A stretch of DNA of 64,000 nucleotides from Streptomyces sp. RKAG293 (GTDB lineage: Bacteria; Actinomycetota; Actinomycetes; Streptomycetales; Streptomycetaceae). The notes under the pieces were generated by a model. It was not told where the DNA came from, made no database searches, and saw only the letters and a list, made by a program, of their open reading frames with translations. The stretch spans positions 8,603,001 through 8,667,000 of the forward strand of contig NZ_JAJOZB010000001.1 in NCBI RefSeq assembly GCF_023701745.1, in the 5' to 3' direction. The translations under genes and the position numbers were made by a program. Numbering within the stretch: position 1 is the first letter of the stretch; each line of letters begins with the position of its first letter. Below, one piece after another: positions 42,018-50,119 of this stretch.

Positions 42018-42899
42018 TCAGGAGATACGCGATTGCTCTGCCGGGGCCGTCCAGTGCTTGTTCGCCCAGTCGGCCAGGGTGGTCAGGTTCGGGTGTCCGG
42101 CGCGCAGAGCGGGAAGGTCGGCCTGGAAGCCGACGGTGTCGAACCAGCTGAACATGGCGGCCATCTCCTCGCTGTGGACCCGTACTTCCTCGATCGGCCG
42201 GCGGGCGAAGCGCACGGGACGGCCGGCTACGCGGGCGAAGACCCCGGCCATCTGCGGGCCGGTCAGCTCGTCCCCGGCGATCGGGATGCTGCGGCCCAGA
42301 TGGTCTGCCGGGGCATCGAAGGCGTCGACGGCGATGGCTCCGATGTCGTCGGGGGTGATCATCTGCAGTTTCGTCCGTGGGTCGAGCGGCAGGGTGAGGA
42401 CGAGTTCACCGTCCACCCACTGGGGGCCCAGGCCCTCGAAGTTGGTGATGAAGAAGGTCGGCCGCAGCACCGTCGCCGGCAGTCCGAGTTCCTCGATGTA
42501 CCGCTCGACCTCCCCCTTGCTCGCGAAATGCGTCACCTTTCCGGGCCGGTCCGAGCCGTCGACGGAGCTGTAAACGAAGTGTGCGACGCCCGCTCGGGCG
42601 GCCGCCTTTGCGAGCGCCTTTCCCTGACGTACCTCACCGGTCATGCCGTCGGGTCCGGTGAAGGTCTGCACGCTGTAGACGCCGTACACGTCGCGCACTG
42701 CTGCATCCAGCGAGGCGGGGTCGTCCAAGTCCCCACGGACCAGGACCGCTCCGTGCTCCCTGAGCGCAAGCGCCTCGGCTTTGCCCGGGTCACGGACCAG
42801 TGCGTTGACCTGCCATCCGCGCGCCAGCAGGGCGCGCGCGGTGGCACCGCCCTGCCGTCCCGTTCCTCCGGTGACCAGTACGACGCGGCTGTCAGCCAT
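42018..42899 (-). CDS. NmrA-family NAD(P)-binding protein
   Basis: A 293-residue atypical SDR. The dinucleotide motif is VTGGTGRQGG (9-18), and the usual catalytic Tyr-x-x-x-Lys is absent, as in NmrA/HSCARG redox sensors and some quinone reductases. VRGDLDDPASLDAAVRDVYGVYSVQ and HFVYSSVDGSDRPGKVTHFASKGEVERYI match this group. It may bind NADP(H) to sense redox state or reduce a quinone. It ends 36 bp from the stop of the convergent HEAT-repeat gene. No neighbour suggests a pathway. Confidence 0.87.
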   Translation of the reverse strand: MADSRVVLVTGGTGRQGGATARALLARGWQVNALVRDPGKAEALALREHGAVLVRGDLDDPASLDAAVRDVYGVYSVQTFTGPDGMTGEVRQGKALAKAAARAGVAHFVYSSVDGSDRPGKVTHFASKGEVERYIEELGLPATVLRPTFFITNFEGLGPQWVDGELVLTLPLDPRTKLQMITPDDIGAIAVDAFDAPADHLGRSIPIAGDELTGPQMAGVFARVAGRPVRFARRPIEEVRVHSEEMAAMFSWFDTVGFQADLPALRAGHPNLTTLADWANKHWTAPAEQSRIS

Positions 42900-42977
42900 G
42901 GAAATCTCCTCGCGAACACAGGGTCCAGGGCTGCCGGAACGACTGCCCTGCTCTGCACGACAGCCTGCTAGCTGAAC

Positions 42978-43223
42978 TCAGGTTGAGGTCCAGTGCATGT
43001 GACTCACGTCACGGGCGGCCGTGTTCGTCCGCTGCTGCCCGTACTGATCCCGCCCGGCGCAGTCGCACGCGCAGGCCGAGGGGAGTTGAACGTGTCCTTG
43101 AGGGCGGTTGGGCCGCAGGTCCGCCGCTGTGCGCTGTCGTGCGCGAACGATCTCCCCTGACAGGGCGAGAGCGGAGGCGAGGACGCCGAGGAGGCCGTCC
43201 ACGGTGAGGAGGATCAGGTCCAT
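42978..43223 (-). CDS. Possible small membrane peptide (doubtful)
   Basis: An 81-codon frame starting MDLILLTVDGLLGVLASALALSGEIVRARQR could encode a one-span peptide, but only the first 35 residues look protein-like; the rest (RPQGHVQLPSACACDCAGRDQ) reads as non-coding. There is no purine-rich ribosome site before the ATG. The surrounding sequence, 42900-43420, otherwise contains no recognisable gene. A shorter product cannot be excluded. Confidence 0.25.
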   Translation of the reverse strand: MDLILLTVDGLLGVLASALALSGEIVRARQRTAADLRPNRPQGHVQLPSACACDCAGRDQYGQQRTNTAARDVSHMHWTST

Positions 43224-43420
43224 GGGAGGGATCCGTTCTCCGGGACCCCTGGCGCTGAGGCGCCGGCCCGGATTCGACGGTCCGCGTCGTCGGCCCCCCG
43301 GGGTGTTCCCTCACTCCCCATGATGACGACCCACCCCGATTTGCGCCAGACCCTTTCCCTTATGGCGCTTGGTCCGTTCGCCGCCACCAGCTTTGTCGGT
43401 CCGGGGAACCGCTGTTGGTG

Positions 43421-43924
43421 CTATGAGGCGAGCGCAGAGCTCAGCAGCTCTTGCGATGCCTGGTCGTAGGCCACGAGCCTGATCCGTTCCACGTTCGTCG
43501 GCGTGGACAGGAGAGCTGAGACTGCGATCCGTGCCGCCTCCTGCGCCGGGAACCCATAGGCGCCCGTGGCGATCGATGGAAAGGCGACGGTCCTGGCACC
43601 GAGTCCGTCCGCGACCTCAAGGCAGCGCCTGTAGCAGGAGGCAAGCACTTGCGCCTCGGCGTAGTCGCCACCTTCCCAGACCGGGCCGACGGTATGGATG
43701 ACGTGCCTGACGGGCGGGTTGAGGTCGAAAGCGGGCGTTGCCATGGCGTCGCCCGGCTCACAGGGACCGATTGCGGCACCGGCTTCCGCCAGGCGTCTGC
43801 CGGCGGCCCGATGAATGGCGCCGTCAACGCCGCCGCCGCCCATCAGCGACTCGTTCGCCGCGGTGACGATGGCGTCTGTGTCCTGAAGCGCGATGTCACC
43901 CTGCACGACCTCGATCAGAGTCAT
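43421..43924 (-). CDS. Macrodomain protein (O-acetyl-ADP-ribose deacetylase type)
   Basis: A 167-residue single macrodomain. It has GDIALQDTDAIVTAANESLMGGGGVDGAIHRAAG (Asn24 and Asp34 in the ADP-ribose pocket), HVIHTVGPVW, and FPSIATGAYGFP, the loop binding the distal ribose. This is the MacroD/YmdB arrangement, which hydrolyses O-acetyl-ADP-ribose and removes ADP-ribose from acidic residues. In Streptomyces such enzymes may reverse protein or nucleic-acid ADP-ribosylation. No ADP-ribosyltransferase gene is nearby. Length and motifs are complete. Confidence 0.92.
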   Translation of the reverse strand: MTLIEVVQGDIALQDTDAIVTAANESLMGGGGVDGAIHRAAGRRLAEAGAAIGPCEPGDAMATPAFDLNPPVRHVIHTVGPVWEGGDYAEAQVLASCYRRCLEVADGLGARTVAFPSIATGAYGFPAQEAARIAVSALLSTPTNVERIRLVAYDQASQELLSSALAS

Positions 43925-44120
43925 GCCCTGATGATCTCACCGGCGCCAAACGGAAACAGGGCCCTATCCAGATGCCCCGGACTTCCCGGCGGATTTCTCA
44001 GCGGGCGGGGGAGATTGCCGTTCTTGAAGGTGAGGGCGCGCGGTCGGCGGGTGTCGTACTGCGATCCCACAGCCCAGTCGGTGGACGGTCGGCCATCCCG
44101 GCGGGAGGGGGCCGCACAGG

Positions 44121-44954
44121 TCACAGCATTTCGAGGGGCTGCTTCCGCGTTGGGGGCGGGAAAGCCCTGTCGAGGGTGTGGAGGTCGTCTTCCGTCAGGT
44201 GGAGATCGAGGGACGCGTGGTTCTCCTCGACGTGGGCGGCGGTGGAGGCCTTGGGGATGGCCAGGACGCCGTCACGGCGCAGCACCCAGGCCAGTGCCAC
44301 CTGGACCGGGGACATTCCATGGCTGGCGGCGACCGCCTGCAGCGCCTGGTGGCCCAGCAGACGGCCCTGTTCCACGGGTGAGTAGGCCATGACCGGGATG
44401 GATCGCTCCCGGCAATAGGGGAACAGATCGAATTCCGGGCCGCGCCGGGAGAGGTTGTAGAGCACCTGATCTGTCTGGGGCAGGGCGCCGTCGGGCAGGT
44501 CTGCCAGGTCGTCGACGTCCAGGTTGCTCACACCCCAGGCGCCGATGCTGCCTGCCGAGACCAGCGATTCCAGGGCCTCGACGGTCTCGTGGAGCGGGAT
44601 GCCGCCCCGCCAGTGCAGCAGGTAGAGATCGATTCTGTCCGTCCGCAGGCGGCGCAGGCTCGCGTGGCAGGCGTCGACGGTGCCCTTTCTGTCGGCATGG
44701 GACGGCAACACCTTGCTGACGAGGAAGGCCTCGTCCCTTCGGCCGCGAATCGCCTCGGCGACCAATTCCTCGGCGGCGCCGCTTCCGTACATCTCCGCCG
44801 TGTCGATCACCGTCAGCCCGAGGTCGAGGCCGCGCCGGAGAGCGGCGATCTCGTCGGAACGCCGGGAGGGATCGTCCCCCATGTGCCACGTGCCCTGCCC
44901 GAGGGCGGGCACCTGGATGCCGGAGGGAAACGTCACGGTCCGCGCCTGTGCCAT
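44121..44954 (-). CDS. Aldo/keto reductase
   Basis: A 277-residue NADPH-dependent AKR with the complete catalytic tetrad: Asp51 and Tyr56 (VIDTAEMYGSG), Lys81 (FLVSKVLP) and His114 (LYLLHWRG). GVSNL and the C-terminal AIPKASTAAHVEENHASLDLHLTEDDL bind NADPH. Length and motifs resemble the 2,5-diketo-gluconate reductase-like and YeaE-type groups; it probably reduces small carbonyl compounds. AAGGAG 7 nt before ATG 44954 fixes the start, although the frame is open 216 bases further. It is divergent from the PPOX gene across 243 bp. Confidence 0.9.
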   Translation of the reverse strand: MAQARTVTFPSGIQVPALGQGTWHMGDDPSRRSDEIAALRRGLDLGLTVIDTAEMYGSGAAEELVAEAIRGRRDEAFLVSKVLPSHADRKGTVDACHASLRRLRTDRIDLYLLHWRGGIPLHETVEALESLVSAGSIGAWGVSNLDVDDLADLPDGALPQTDQVLYNLSRRGPEFDLFPYCRERSIPVMAYSPVEQGRLLGHQALQAVAASHGMSPVQVALAWVLRRDGVLAIPKASTAAHVEENHASLDLHLTEDDLHTLDRAFPPPTRKQPLEML

Positions 44955-45197
44955 CGTCTGCTCCTTGTCGGTCACGGGGACCCATCGACTTCGGGTGATC
45001 ATCATCGCAGCCCGTTGTGCGACGTAGGTGGCGCCGAGGCGGCCGGAGCGGGCGCTCACCGTGCGGCCACGTGCGACGCGGGTGACCGCGGCGCCCGTCC
45101 TGTGCGGTGGCGCGGCGGCACGCGATGGAGAAAACTCGGAGTCCTGCGAGCGTGAAACAGACCGGTGCATTCAGCACGGCATGACGGAGGGTGTTCG

Positions 45198-45617
45198 ATG
45201 TCGAAACCGCCGCTTCCCGACGATGCGGTCGCGATGTTGACGAAGGCCAATGCGGCCGTCGTCACGACTCTGCGGTCGGACGGTCAGCCCGTGTCCACGG
45301 CCACCTGGTACCTCTGGGACGACGGCCGGGTACTGGTCAACATGGATGAGGGCCGCAAACGGCTGGAGCATGTGCGCAACGACCCGCGGGTGACGCTCAC
45401 CGTGCTCGACGAGAGCAACTGGTACACCCACATCAGCATCATCGGTCGGGTCGTCGAACTGCGCGAGGACGAGGGTCTGGCCGACATCGACCGGTTGGCC
45501 CAGCAGTACCTCGGCAAGCCCTACCCCCGGCGGGATCGCCGGCGGTTCAGCGCTTGGATCGAGATCGACCGCTGGCACGGCTGGGGCACCTTGAAGGACA
45601 GCGACCAGATCGGCTGA
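45198..45617 (+). CDS. PPOX-class F420-dependent enzyme
   Basis: A 139-residue split-barrel flavin/deazaflavin-binding protein. Typical are AVVTTLRSDGQPVSTATWYLWDDGRVLVNMDEGRKRLEHVRNDPRVTLTVLDESNWYTHISIIGRVVELRED, as in Rv1155-like FDOR-B proteins that use F420H2 to reduce enones, biliverdin or related substrates. The alternative, an FMN pyridoxamine-phosphate oxidase-like protein, is less likely for this pattern in actinobacteria. GGAGGG precedes ATG 45198. It is convergent with an alpha/beta hydrolase gene 27 bp away. Confidence 0.88.
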   Translation: MSKPPLPDDAVAMLTKANAAVVTTLRSDGQPVSTATWYLWDDGRVLVNMDEGRKRLEHVRNDPRVTLTVLDESNWYTHISIIGRVVELREDEGLADIDRLAQQYLGKPYPRRDRRRFSAWIEIDRWHGWGTLKDSDQIG

Positions 45618-45644
45618 TCCCCGGCCGCCGGCCTACGCCCGACA

Positions 45645-46400
45645 TCACGCCCGCGCGGCGGAGGCGGCGCCCGAGGCGTCGGGTTCCGCCGCGGGGCGCA
45701 ACTGGTCCAGGTCCAGGGTGCCGTCCGTGGCCGCCGCGTCCATGGGCAGGGCCAGGGCCTCCGTGACGTCGGCCGGCAGGGGCGTGAGGCCGAGGAGGCC
45801 GGTGACCACCGTGGTCGCCAGGCGGTGCCAAGACGGGGCGCGGCGCAGCATCGCGTGATCGCTGTCCCGGATCGTGATGAAGCAGGTATGGGCTCCTGCC
45901 TGGCGGGCCCGGGTGGTGAGGGATCGGGTGCCCTCCGGGCTGGTTGTCCGGTCACGGCTGCTGTGGATCAGGACCGTGTCACGGCCCGCGAGCTGGGTGA
46001 CCGGATCGCCCGGCGGGCACCACGGGGCGAGGCCGACCACGCCGGTGACCAGGGGGTGACCGGCGGCACGGAGGGCGGCGCGGCCGCCCATGGAGTGGCC
46101 CAGGAGCACCACCGGGATCCCTCCGGTCTCGTCCTGGAGGGCGTCGAGGGCGCGCAGGACATCGTGGAGAGGGTCCTCGCGGGCACCGTTCCAGCCACGG
46201 TGGGTGTACCGCGTGCTGCGGACCAGCAGCCGCCCTCCGTCGTCGCCGCGCGAATCGCGGGTGGCCCGTACGAGGCTCCGGGCGAACGGGCGCATACGTA
46301 CGGCGGGCAGGTTGAGCAGGCCGGGCGGGGGTGGCTTGAGCCCTGTTTCACGACCGCCGTGCAGGACGAGTACCGCTGCCGACGGCGGGGCCTGTGCCAC
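45645..46400 (-). CDS. Alpha/beta hydrolase (dienelactone hydrolase-like)
   Basis: A 251-residue hydrolase. The triad is visible as Ser103 in LLGHSMGGRAAL, Asp in HSSRDRTTSPEGT and His in DSDHAML, in the usual order and spacing. LVLHGGRETG at the N-terminus forms the oxyanion strand. The C-terminal 40 residues are Ala/Asp-rich and probably disordered. The start is a GTG at 46400, with AGGAGG 5 nt upstream. No signal peptide is present. Natural substrates are unknown; lactone, ester or peptide bonds are all possible. Confidence 0.83.
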   Translation of the reverse strand: MAQAPPSAAVLVLHGGRETGLKPPPPGLLNLPAVRMRPFARSLVRATRDSRGDDGGRLLVRSTRYTHRGWNGAREDPLHDVLRALDALQDETGGIPVVLLGHSMGGRAALRAAGHPLVTGVVGLAPWCPPGDPVTQLAGRDTVLIHSSRDRTTSPEGTRSLTTRARQAGAHTCFITIRDSDHAMLRRAPSWHRLATTVVTGLLGLTPLPADVTEALALPMDAAATDGTLDLDQLRPAAEPDASGAASAARA

Positions 46401-47003
46401 ATGAACCTCCTGATCGGGGCGCGGGAGGGATACCCCCGCACTCCCTATTCGGATCTGCCCGGCCTGCGGATGGGTCCGGTGTGTGCGGGCGGCGGCACGC
46501 GCCGGCAGCTACCCACACCTGGCTACGATACTTCGGCGAAGTGACTCACCCGTTCGGATCATCCGGGGAGCCGCGACCGCGGCCCTATAACCGTCGGGTC
46601 GTCGTGGGCTCGATCCCGGAACCGCTCCCGCCGGCGAGGGAACGGGCGGGAGCGGTGTGTGCGCCCCCCTTGTCGCTCAGCACGGGGACAGCACGGCCTT
46701 CCGGAGGAAGGTCCGACGCCAAGGCGTCCGGTCTCCCATTGGCGGTCGTCGGCGCCGTCCGCGCAGGCGGATAAGGGAAGTTCGCCCATAAGAGTGCTCA
46801 ACCCGGCACTATTTCCCACCGCCTTGAAGGCGGCCGGTGCGCAAATACCAGGGGAACCCGTCATTGTTCCCTGATCCCATGATCACATGGCGTAGCGGGT
46901 GGTCTTCCCACCATGCTGGCGTCCCGGCTCCTCGACGGCGCGTCAGCACCGCCGCGAAGAGGCCTTCCGGATGCCCCTCGTCGTCGGAATGGGAAAGGTC
47001 CCG
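46401..47003. other. 603-bp gene-free region with several hairpins
   Basis: No coding frame stands out. Visible structures are a 12-bp stem ACCGCTCCCGCC/GGCGGGAGCGGT (46621-46632 and 46645-46656), a CCGCCTT-G-AAGGCGG stem at 46819-46833, and a CCATG/CATGG pair at 46877-46890. Two of these may be terminators. A T-arm-like GGGCTCGATCCC near 46607 does not belong to a complete tRNA. The promoter of the three-gene operon starting at 47004 must lie in the right half. Confidence 0.5.
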
Positions 47004-47225
47004 ATGTCCAGTAAGCAGGTGTTGACCGTCATCGTGTTGGTGTCGGTCTTCTCGTGGAGTGCGGTCATGGCCGCACTCGGGCAGCTGACCGCGGTGGCCG
47101 CGTTAGTGCCCTCGCTCGGGTTGCTGGTGCAGCAGGTCGTCCATGCGTCCGCCTGCGGGAGGCCCGAATCCACCGCCGCGGGGGCCGGGGCCGTCGCGGG
47201 CCCGGACGAAGGTGCCGCCCGGTGA
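47004..47225 (+). CDS. Small membrane protein, first gene of a three-gene operon, TTA-containing
   Basis: A 73-residue protein. MSSKQVLTVIVLVSVFSWSAVMAALGQLTAVAALVPSLGLLVQQVV contains two probable membrane spans or one hairpin, followed by an Ala/Gly-rich soluble tail. ATG 47004 has AAAGG upstream; earlier ATGs at 46971 and 46989 are in frame but less likely. Leu34 is a TTA codon (47103-47105), so expression should require bldA, which would also affect the downstream coupled genes. The stop overlaps the GTG of the next gene (GTGA). I do not recognise the family. Confidence 0.7.
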   Translation: MSSKQVLTVIVLVSVFSWSAVMAALGQLTAVAALVPSLGLLVQQVVHASACGRPESTAAGAGAVAGPDEGAAR

Positions 47226-48130
47226 GCCCCCATGCGATTCCGCCCGAGCAGACCGAGGGCGAGCCTCCCATCCGGCGGGGCCGGAAGCCGGAACCGATCA
47301 CCGACCAGGCCGGCACCTCCCACCGCGCCTGGCTCGAGCCGGTGCGTACCCGGCTCTTCACCAGCGGCCTGACGCTCGACGACCTGGTGGAGCGCTCGGG
47401 GTACTCCAAGACGCGGATCTCGGAACTGCTGCGCGGCGCCGGCCTGTACCCGCGGTGGGAGATCACGTACAGCGTGATCCGGGTGCTGGGCATACCGGCC
47501 CGTCCGATGCGGCGCCTGTGGGTCGCGGCGGCGCGCGAGGCGCAGAAGAAGAAGGACTGGATAGACGGCTGCATAGCGGAGGTTCCGCCGTCGAAACGGC
47601 CCGACGTCCGGCCGCTGGACCACCAGGGCTTCACCGACACCCACCAGGCCCCCTACACCTCCTACGCCAAGGCGCTCCTGCTCACCGACGAGCGGGCCGC
47701 CTGCGTGGTCCTGGAGACCTTCGACATCCTGTGGCTGTGCTGGGACGAGGCACTGGGGAGCGCGAACGTCCAGCGGTTCGGCTGGAGGCTCCTGCGGGCC
47801 CGGGTCATGGCGCGCACCCCGCACATCGACAAACACCCGCTGCTGGCCGCCGCCGCCTTCGCCACCGTCGCACAGGACCGGGCCGTGGACCCCGCGGCCC
47901 GGTTCGCCCAGGTCGGCGAGTCGCTGATGCTCTTCGACGCCGTCAGCCGCCTGCCCGACAACCAGATGGACGTAACGATCCTGCGCTACCTGTGCGGCAT
48001 GGACACCACCGCCGCGGCCGAGGTGCTGGGCGTTCCGCTGGCCTCGGCGCGCTCCGACGACCGCCACGCCAAACGCACGCTGACCGAGACCCTCAACCTC
48101 CACGACCGCCCGGGAGGCGCTTCCCTATGA
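47222..48130 (+). CDS. Helix-turn-helix protein with sigma-factor-like C-terminus
   Basis: A 302-residue cytosolic protein. Residues about 43-95 look like an XRE-type helix-turn-helix (FTSGLTLDDLVERSGYSKTRISELLRGAG). A middle domain contains tryptophans and cysteines (VVLETFDILWLCWDEALG). Residues about 225-290, FDAVSRLPDNQMDVTILRYLCGMDTTAAAEVLGVPLASARSDDRHAKRTL, resemble sigma factor region 4, in which a Leu-Pro-x-x-Gln start and an A-x-x-L-G-V turn are typical. The combination suggests a DNA-binding regulator that may contact RNA polymerase. GTG 47222 overlaps the upstream stop, and its own stop overlaps the next ATG, so translation of all three genes is coupled. Confidence 0.7.
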   Translation: MSPHAIPPEQTEGEPPIRRGRKPEPITDQAGTSHRAWLEPVRTRLFTSGLTLDDLVERSGYSKTRISELLRGAGLYPRWEITYSVIRVLGIPARPMRRLWVAAAREAQKKKDWIDGCIAEVPPSKRPDVRPLDHQGFTDTHQAPYTSYAKALLLTDERAACVVLETFDILWLCWDEALGSANVQRFGWRLLRARVMARTPHIDKHPLLAAAAFATVAQDRAVDPAARFAQVGESLMLFDAVSRLPDNQMDVTILRYLCGMDTTAAAEVLGVPLASARSDDRHAKRTLTETLNLHDRPGGASL

Positions 48131-48960
48131 CGTCGATCGATCAACTCCTCGCCCGCGCCCTCCTGATGACGGAACCCGGTATTCCGCACGACGTCGTGAC
48201 GTACGAGGACGTCTACACCTCGGCCGGTTCGCACGACGTGCTGTCCTGGCCGTCGTCGAGCCCGTTCAACGAGAACCCTCCCGGGCGGGACGCGGCCTAC
48301 GATCTGCAGACGCTCTGCGAGACCGTCGTGACCCAGACCGCCGCGACGTCGCTGAGCGATTTCGTCACCGAGCAGCTGCCGGAGCCGCGCGGTGCCCGGG
48401 TCCTGGGCTGCATCCTGCATCTGGCCGACTCCGAGGACGGCGCCCGCTTCTGGTGGCAGTACGCCGCCGGGGCCGGCGACGACGTGGCCTCCTACTGCCT
48501 GTACCTGCACCACCTCGCCCTGGGGGAGACCCACGCCGCCGCATGGTGGGGTGAACAGACCGGTATCGACACCCAGCCCGCGCCGGAGAAGGTCAACCTC
48601 CCGGGAAACACGGACCCGGGCGACAACCTCGACCTCGACTCCAGCACCCCGACCGTCCTGCGCGTCCTGGGCCGGCTGCTGAGCCCGGCCGACCGGTCCA
48701 GAACCGAAGTCGTGACCGCGGTGATGGAGTACGTCCCCAACGCCGTCGCGGCCGGTTACGCCGACAACCCCGACTTCGAGATCCCGCTGCCGGGACCGCA
48801 CTTCGCCGATCACATCGCGATCATCCTGGCCGCGGCACCCAGCGTCGGCGGCGCCGTCTGCCAGCGCCAGAAAGCACGCTCTCCCTCACTACGGCGCCGA
48901 CCCGACCACACGCGCGCCGACGCCGCACCTGACGACCCCGCCCGCGGCGGCCACCGGTGA
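48127..48960 (+). CDS. Unknown acidic protein, third gene of the operon
   Basis: A 277-residue soluble, acidic protein. Helical segments rich in Trp and His (ARFWWQYAAGAGDDVASYCLYLHHLALGETHAAAWWGEQ) form the middle; the C-terminal 40 residues are basic and look disordered. I do not recognise a family. The ATG overlaps the stop of the HTH/sigma-like gene (ATGA), which argues for a functional pair, for example an anti-regulator or ligand-binding partner. The sequence LPGPHFADHIAIILAAAPSVGGAV near the end is the most hydrophobic part. A hairpin terminator follows immediately. Confidence 0.72.
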   Translation: MTSIDQLLARALLMTEPGIPHDVVTYEDVYTSAGSHDVLSWPSSSPFNENPPGRDAAYDLQTLCETVVTQTAATSLSDFVTEQLPEPRGARVLGCILHLADSEDGARFWWQYAAGAGDDVASYCLYLHHLALGETHAAAWWGEQTGIDTQPAPEKVNLPGNTDPGDNLDLDSSTPTVLRVLGRLLSPADRSRTEVVTAVMEYVPNAVAAGYADNPDFEIPLPGPHFADHIAIILAAAPSVGGAVCQRQKARSPSLRRRPDHTRADAAPDDPARGGHR

Positions 48961-48962
48961 TA

Positions 48963-48989
48963 CAACGGCCCCTGAGGCAAGGGCTGTTG
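48963..48989 (+). terminator. Hairpin after the three-gene operon
   Basis: CAACGGCCC (48963-48971) pairs with GGGCTGTTG (48981-48989), including one G-U pair, around a 9-nt loop. It begins 3 bp past the stop of the last gene and is preceded by no other structure. Confidence 0.65.
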
Positions 48990-49080
48990 CACCATTCCGC
49001 AGACCTCCCGATGCCTGCTGCCCCGGACTACCGTGCAGAGGGGCGCATGATGAAGCCAGGGCGGGGGAACGGTGCCGGCG

Positions 49081-50016
49081 CTACGCGATGGTGAGGACGA
49101 TCTTCCCGCGGACCCGGCCGGACGCGCTCAGCTCCTGGGCCCGGGCGGCCTCATCGAGGGGCAGGGTCGCGGCGATCCGGACGCGTACGGTGCCCGCGGC
49201 CGCGAGTTCGCCGAGCTTGGCCAGGTCGGCGCCCGACGGTGTCATGCCGAAGAGCTCGTAGCGCAGACCGCGGGCAGCGGCGGCCTCCGGGGTGACCCGC
49301 TCGTCGGCTCCGGTGCCGCTGACGGCCAGCAGGAGGCCACCCGGGCGCAGGGTCTCCAGCGATCGGGGGCCGTAGTCGTCGTTCATGGAGTCGAGGACGA
49401 CGTCGACATCGCGGACGGCGTCGGCGAAGTCGGCCTCGCGGTAGTCGATCACCTCGTCCGCGCCGAGCGAGCGCAGCAGCGCGTGACCTGAGGCACTCGC
49501 GGTGCCGATGACGTACGCGCCGTGCGCCTTGGCGATCTGCACGGCGAGATGGCCCACGCCGCCGGCTGCGGCGTGCACCAAGATGCGCTGACCGGGCCTG
49601 AGGTGGGCAGCGTGGACCACCGCTTGCCAAGCCGTCAGCCCGGCGATGGGCAGTGCGGCGGCGGTGATGTGGTCGAGGGCGGCGGGCTTGAGGGCGAGCG
49701 CGGGGGCGGGTACGACCGTGTACTCGGCGTAGGCACCGTTCGGGCTGGAGAGGGCGGCGAAGACCTCGTCGCCGAGCCGGAAGCCGGTCACGCCGGGACC
49801 GGCCTCCGCGATCTCGCCCGACACGTCGAAACCGGGGGTGATCGGCGGCTGTCCCCACTTGTCGAGGATGCCCTGGCGGACCTTCCAGTCGACCGGGTTC
49901 ACGCCGGCGGCGCGCACCCGGACCAGGACCTCGCCGTGGCCGGGTGCCGGGCGCTCCAGTTCGACGAGCCGCAGTACTTCCGGGCCGCCGAACGACTCGT
50001 AACGGATGGCGCGCAT
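49081..50016 (-). CDS. Quinone-oxidoreductase-like NADPH dehydrogenase (zinc-independent MDR)
   Basis: A 311-residue medium-chain reductase. The N-terminal GroES-like domain lacks the zinc-binding cysteines of alcohol dehydrogenases; the cofactor motif is HAAAGGVGHLAVQIAKAHGA (149-168). GFDVSGEIAEAGPGVTGFRLGDEV and PNGAYAEYTVV are typical of quinone reductases (QorA type). AAGGAG 7 nt before ATG 50016 fixes the start. It is divergent from an HxlR gene across 103 bp holding a perfect GGTACC palindrome, so control by that regulator in response to quinones or electrophiles is likely, as for the YodB/HypR-type systems. Confidence 0.9.
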   Translation of the reverse strand: MRAIRYESFGGPEVLRLVELERPAPGHGEVLVRVRAAGVNPVDWKVRQGILDKWGQPPITPGFDVSGEIAEAGPGVTGFRLGDEVFAALSSPNGAYAEYTVVPAPALALKPAALDHITAAALPIAGLTAWQAVVHAAHLRPGQRILVHAAAGGVGHLAVQIAKAHGAYVIGTASASGHALLRSLGADEVIDYREADFADAVRDVDVVLDSMNDDYGPRSLETLRPGGLLLAVSGTGADERVTPEAAAARGLRYELFGMTPSGADLAKLGELAAAGTVRVRIAATLPLDEAARAQELSASGRVRGKIVLTIA

Positions 50017-50103
50017 GGCTTGCTCCTTGAGGACACGTGGGTGATCGGTTCCAAGGAACATCCTGCGTACGAGTGGTATCTCTTGTGAAGAAGGCACTTT
50101 CTT

Positions 50104-50117
50104 GGTACCTAGGTACC
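50104..50117. promoter_or_regulatory. HxlR operator candidate
   Basis: GGTACCTAGGTACC is a perfect 14-bp palindrome made of two GGTACC sites, ending 2 bp before ATG 50120 of the HxlR gene and 87 bp from the start of the divergent reductase. GTAC half-sites are usual for HxlR-type repressors. Binding would block autogenous expression directly. Confidence 0.6.
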
Positions 50118-50119
50118 TC

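Noticed and set aside
46550..46660. Possible tRNA suggested by GGGCTCGATCCC
   Set aside because: No matching acceptor stem, D-arm or anticodon arm could be folded around it, and the T-stem has mismatches.
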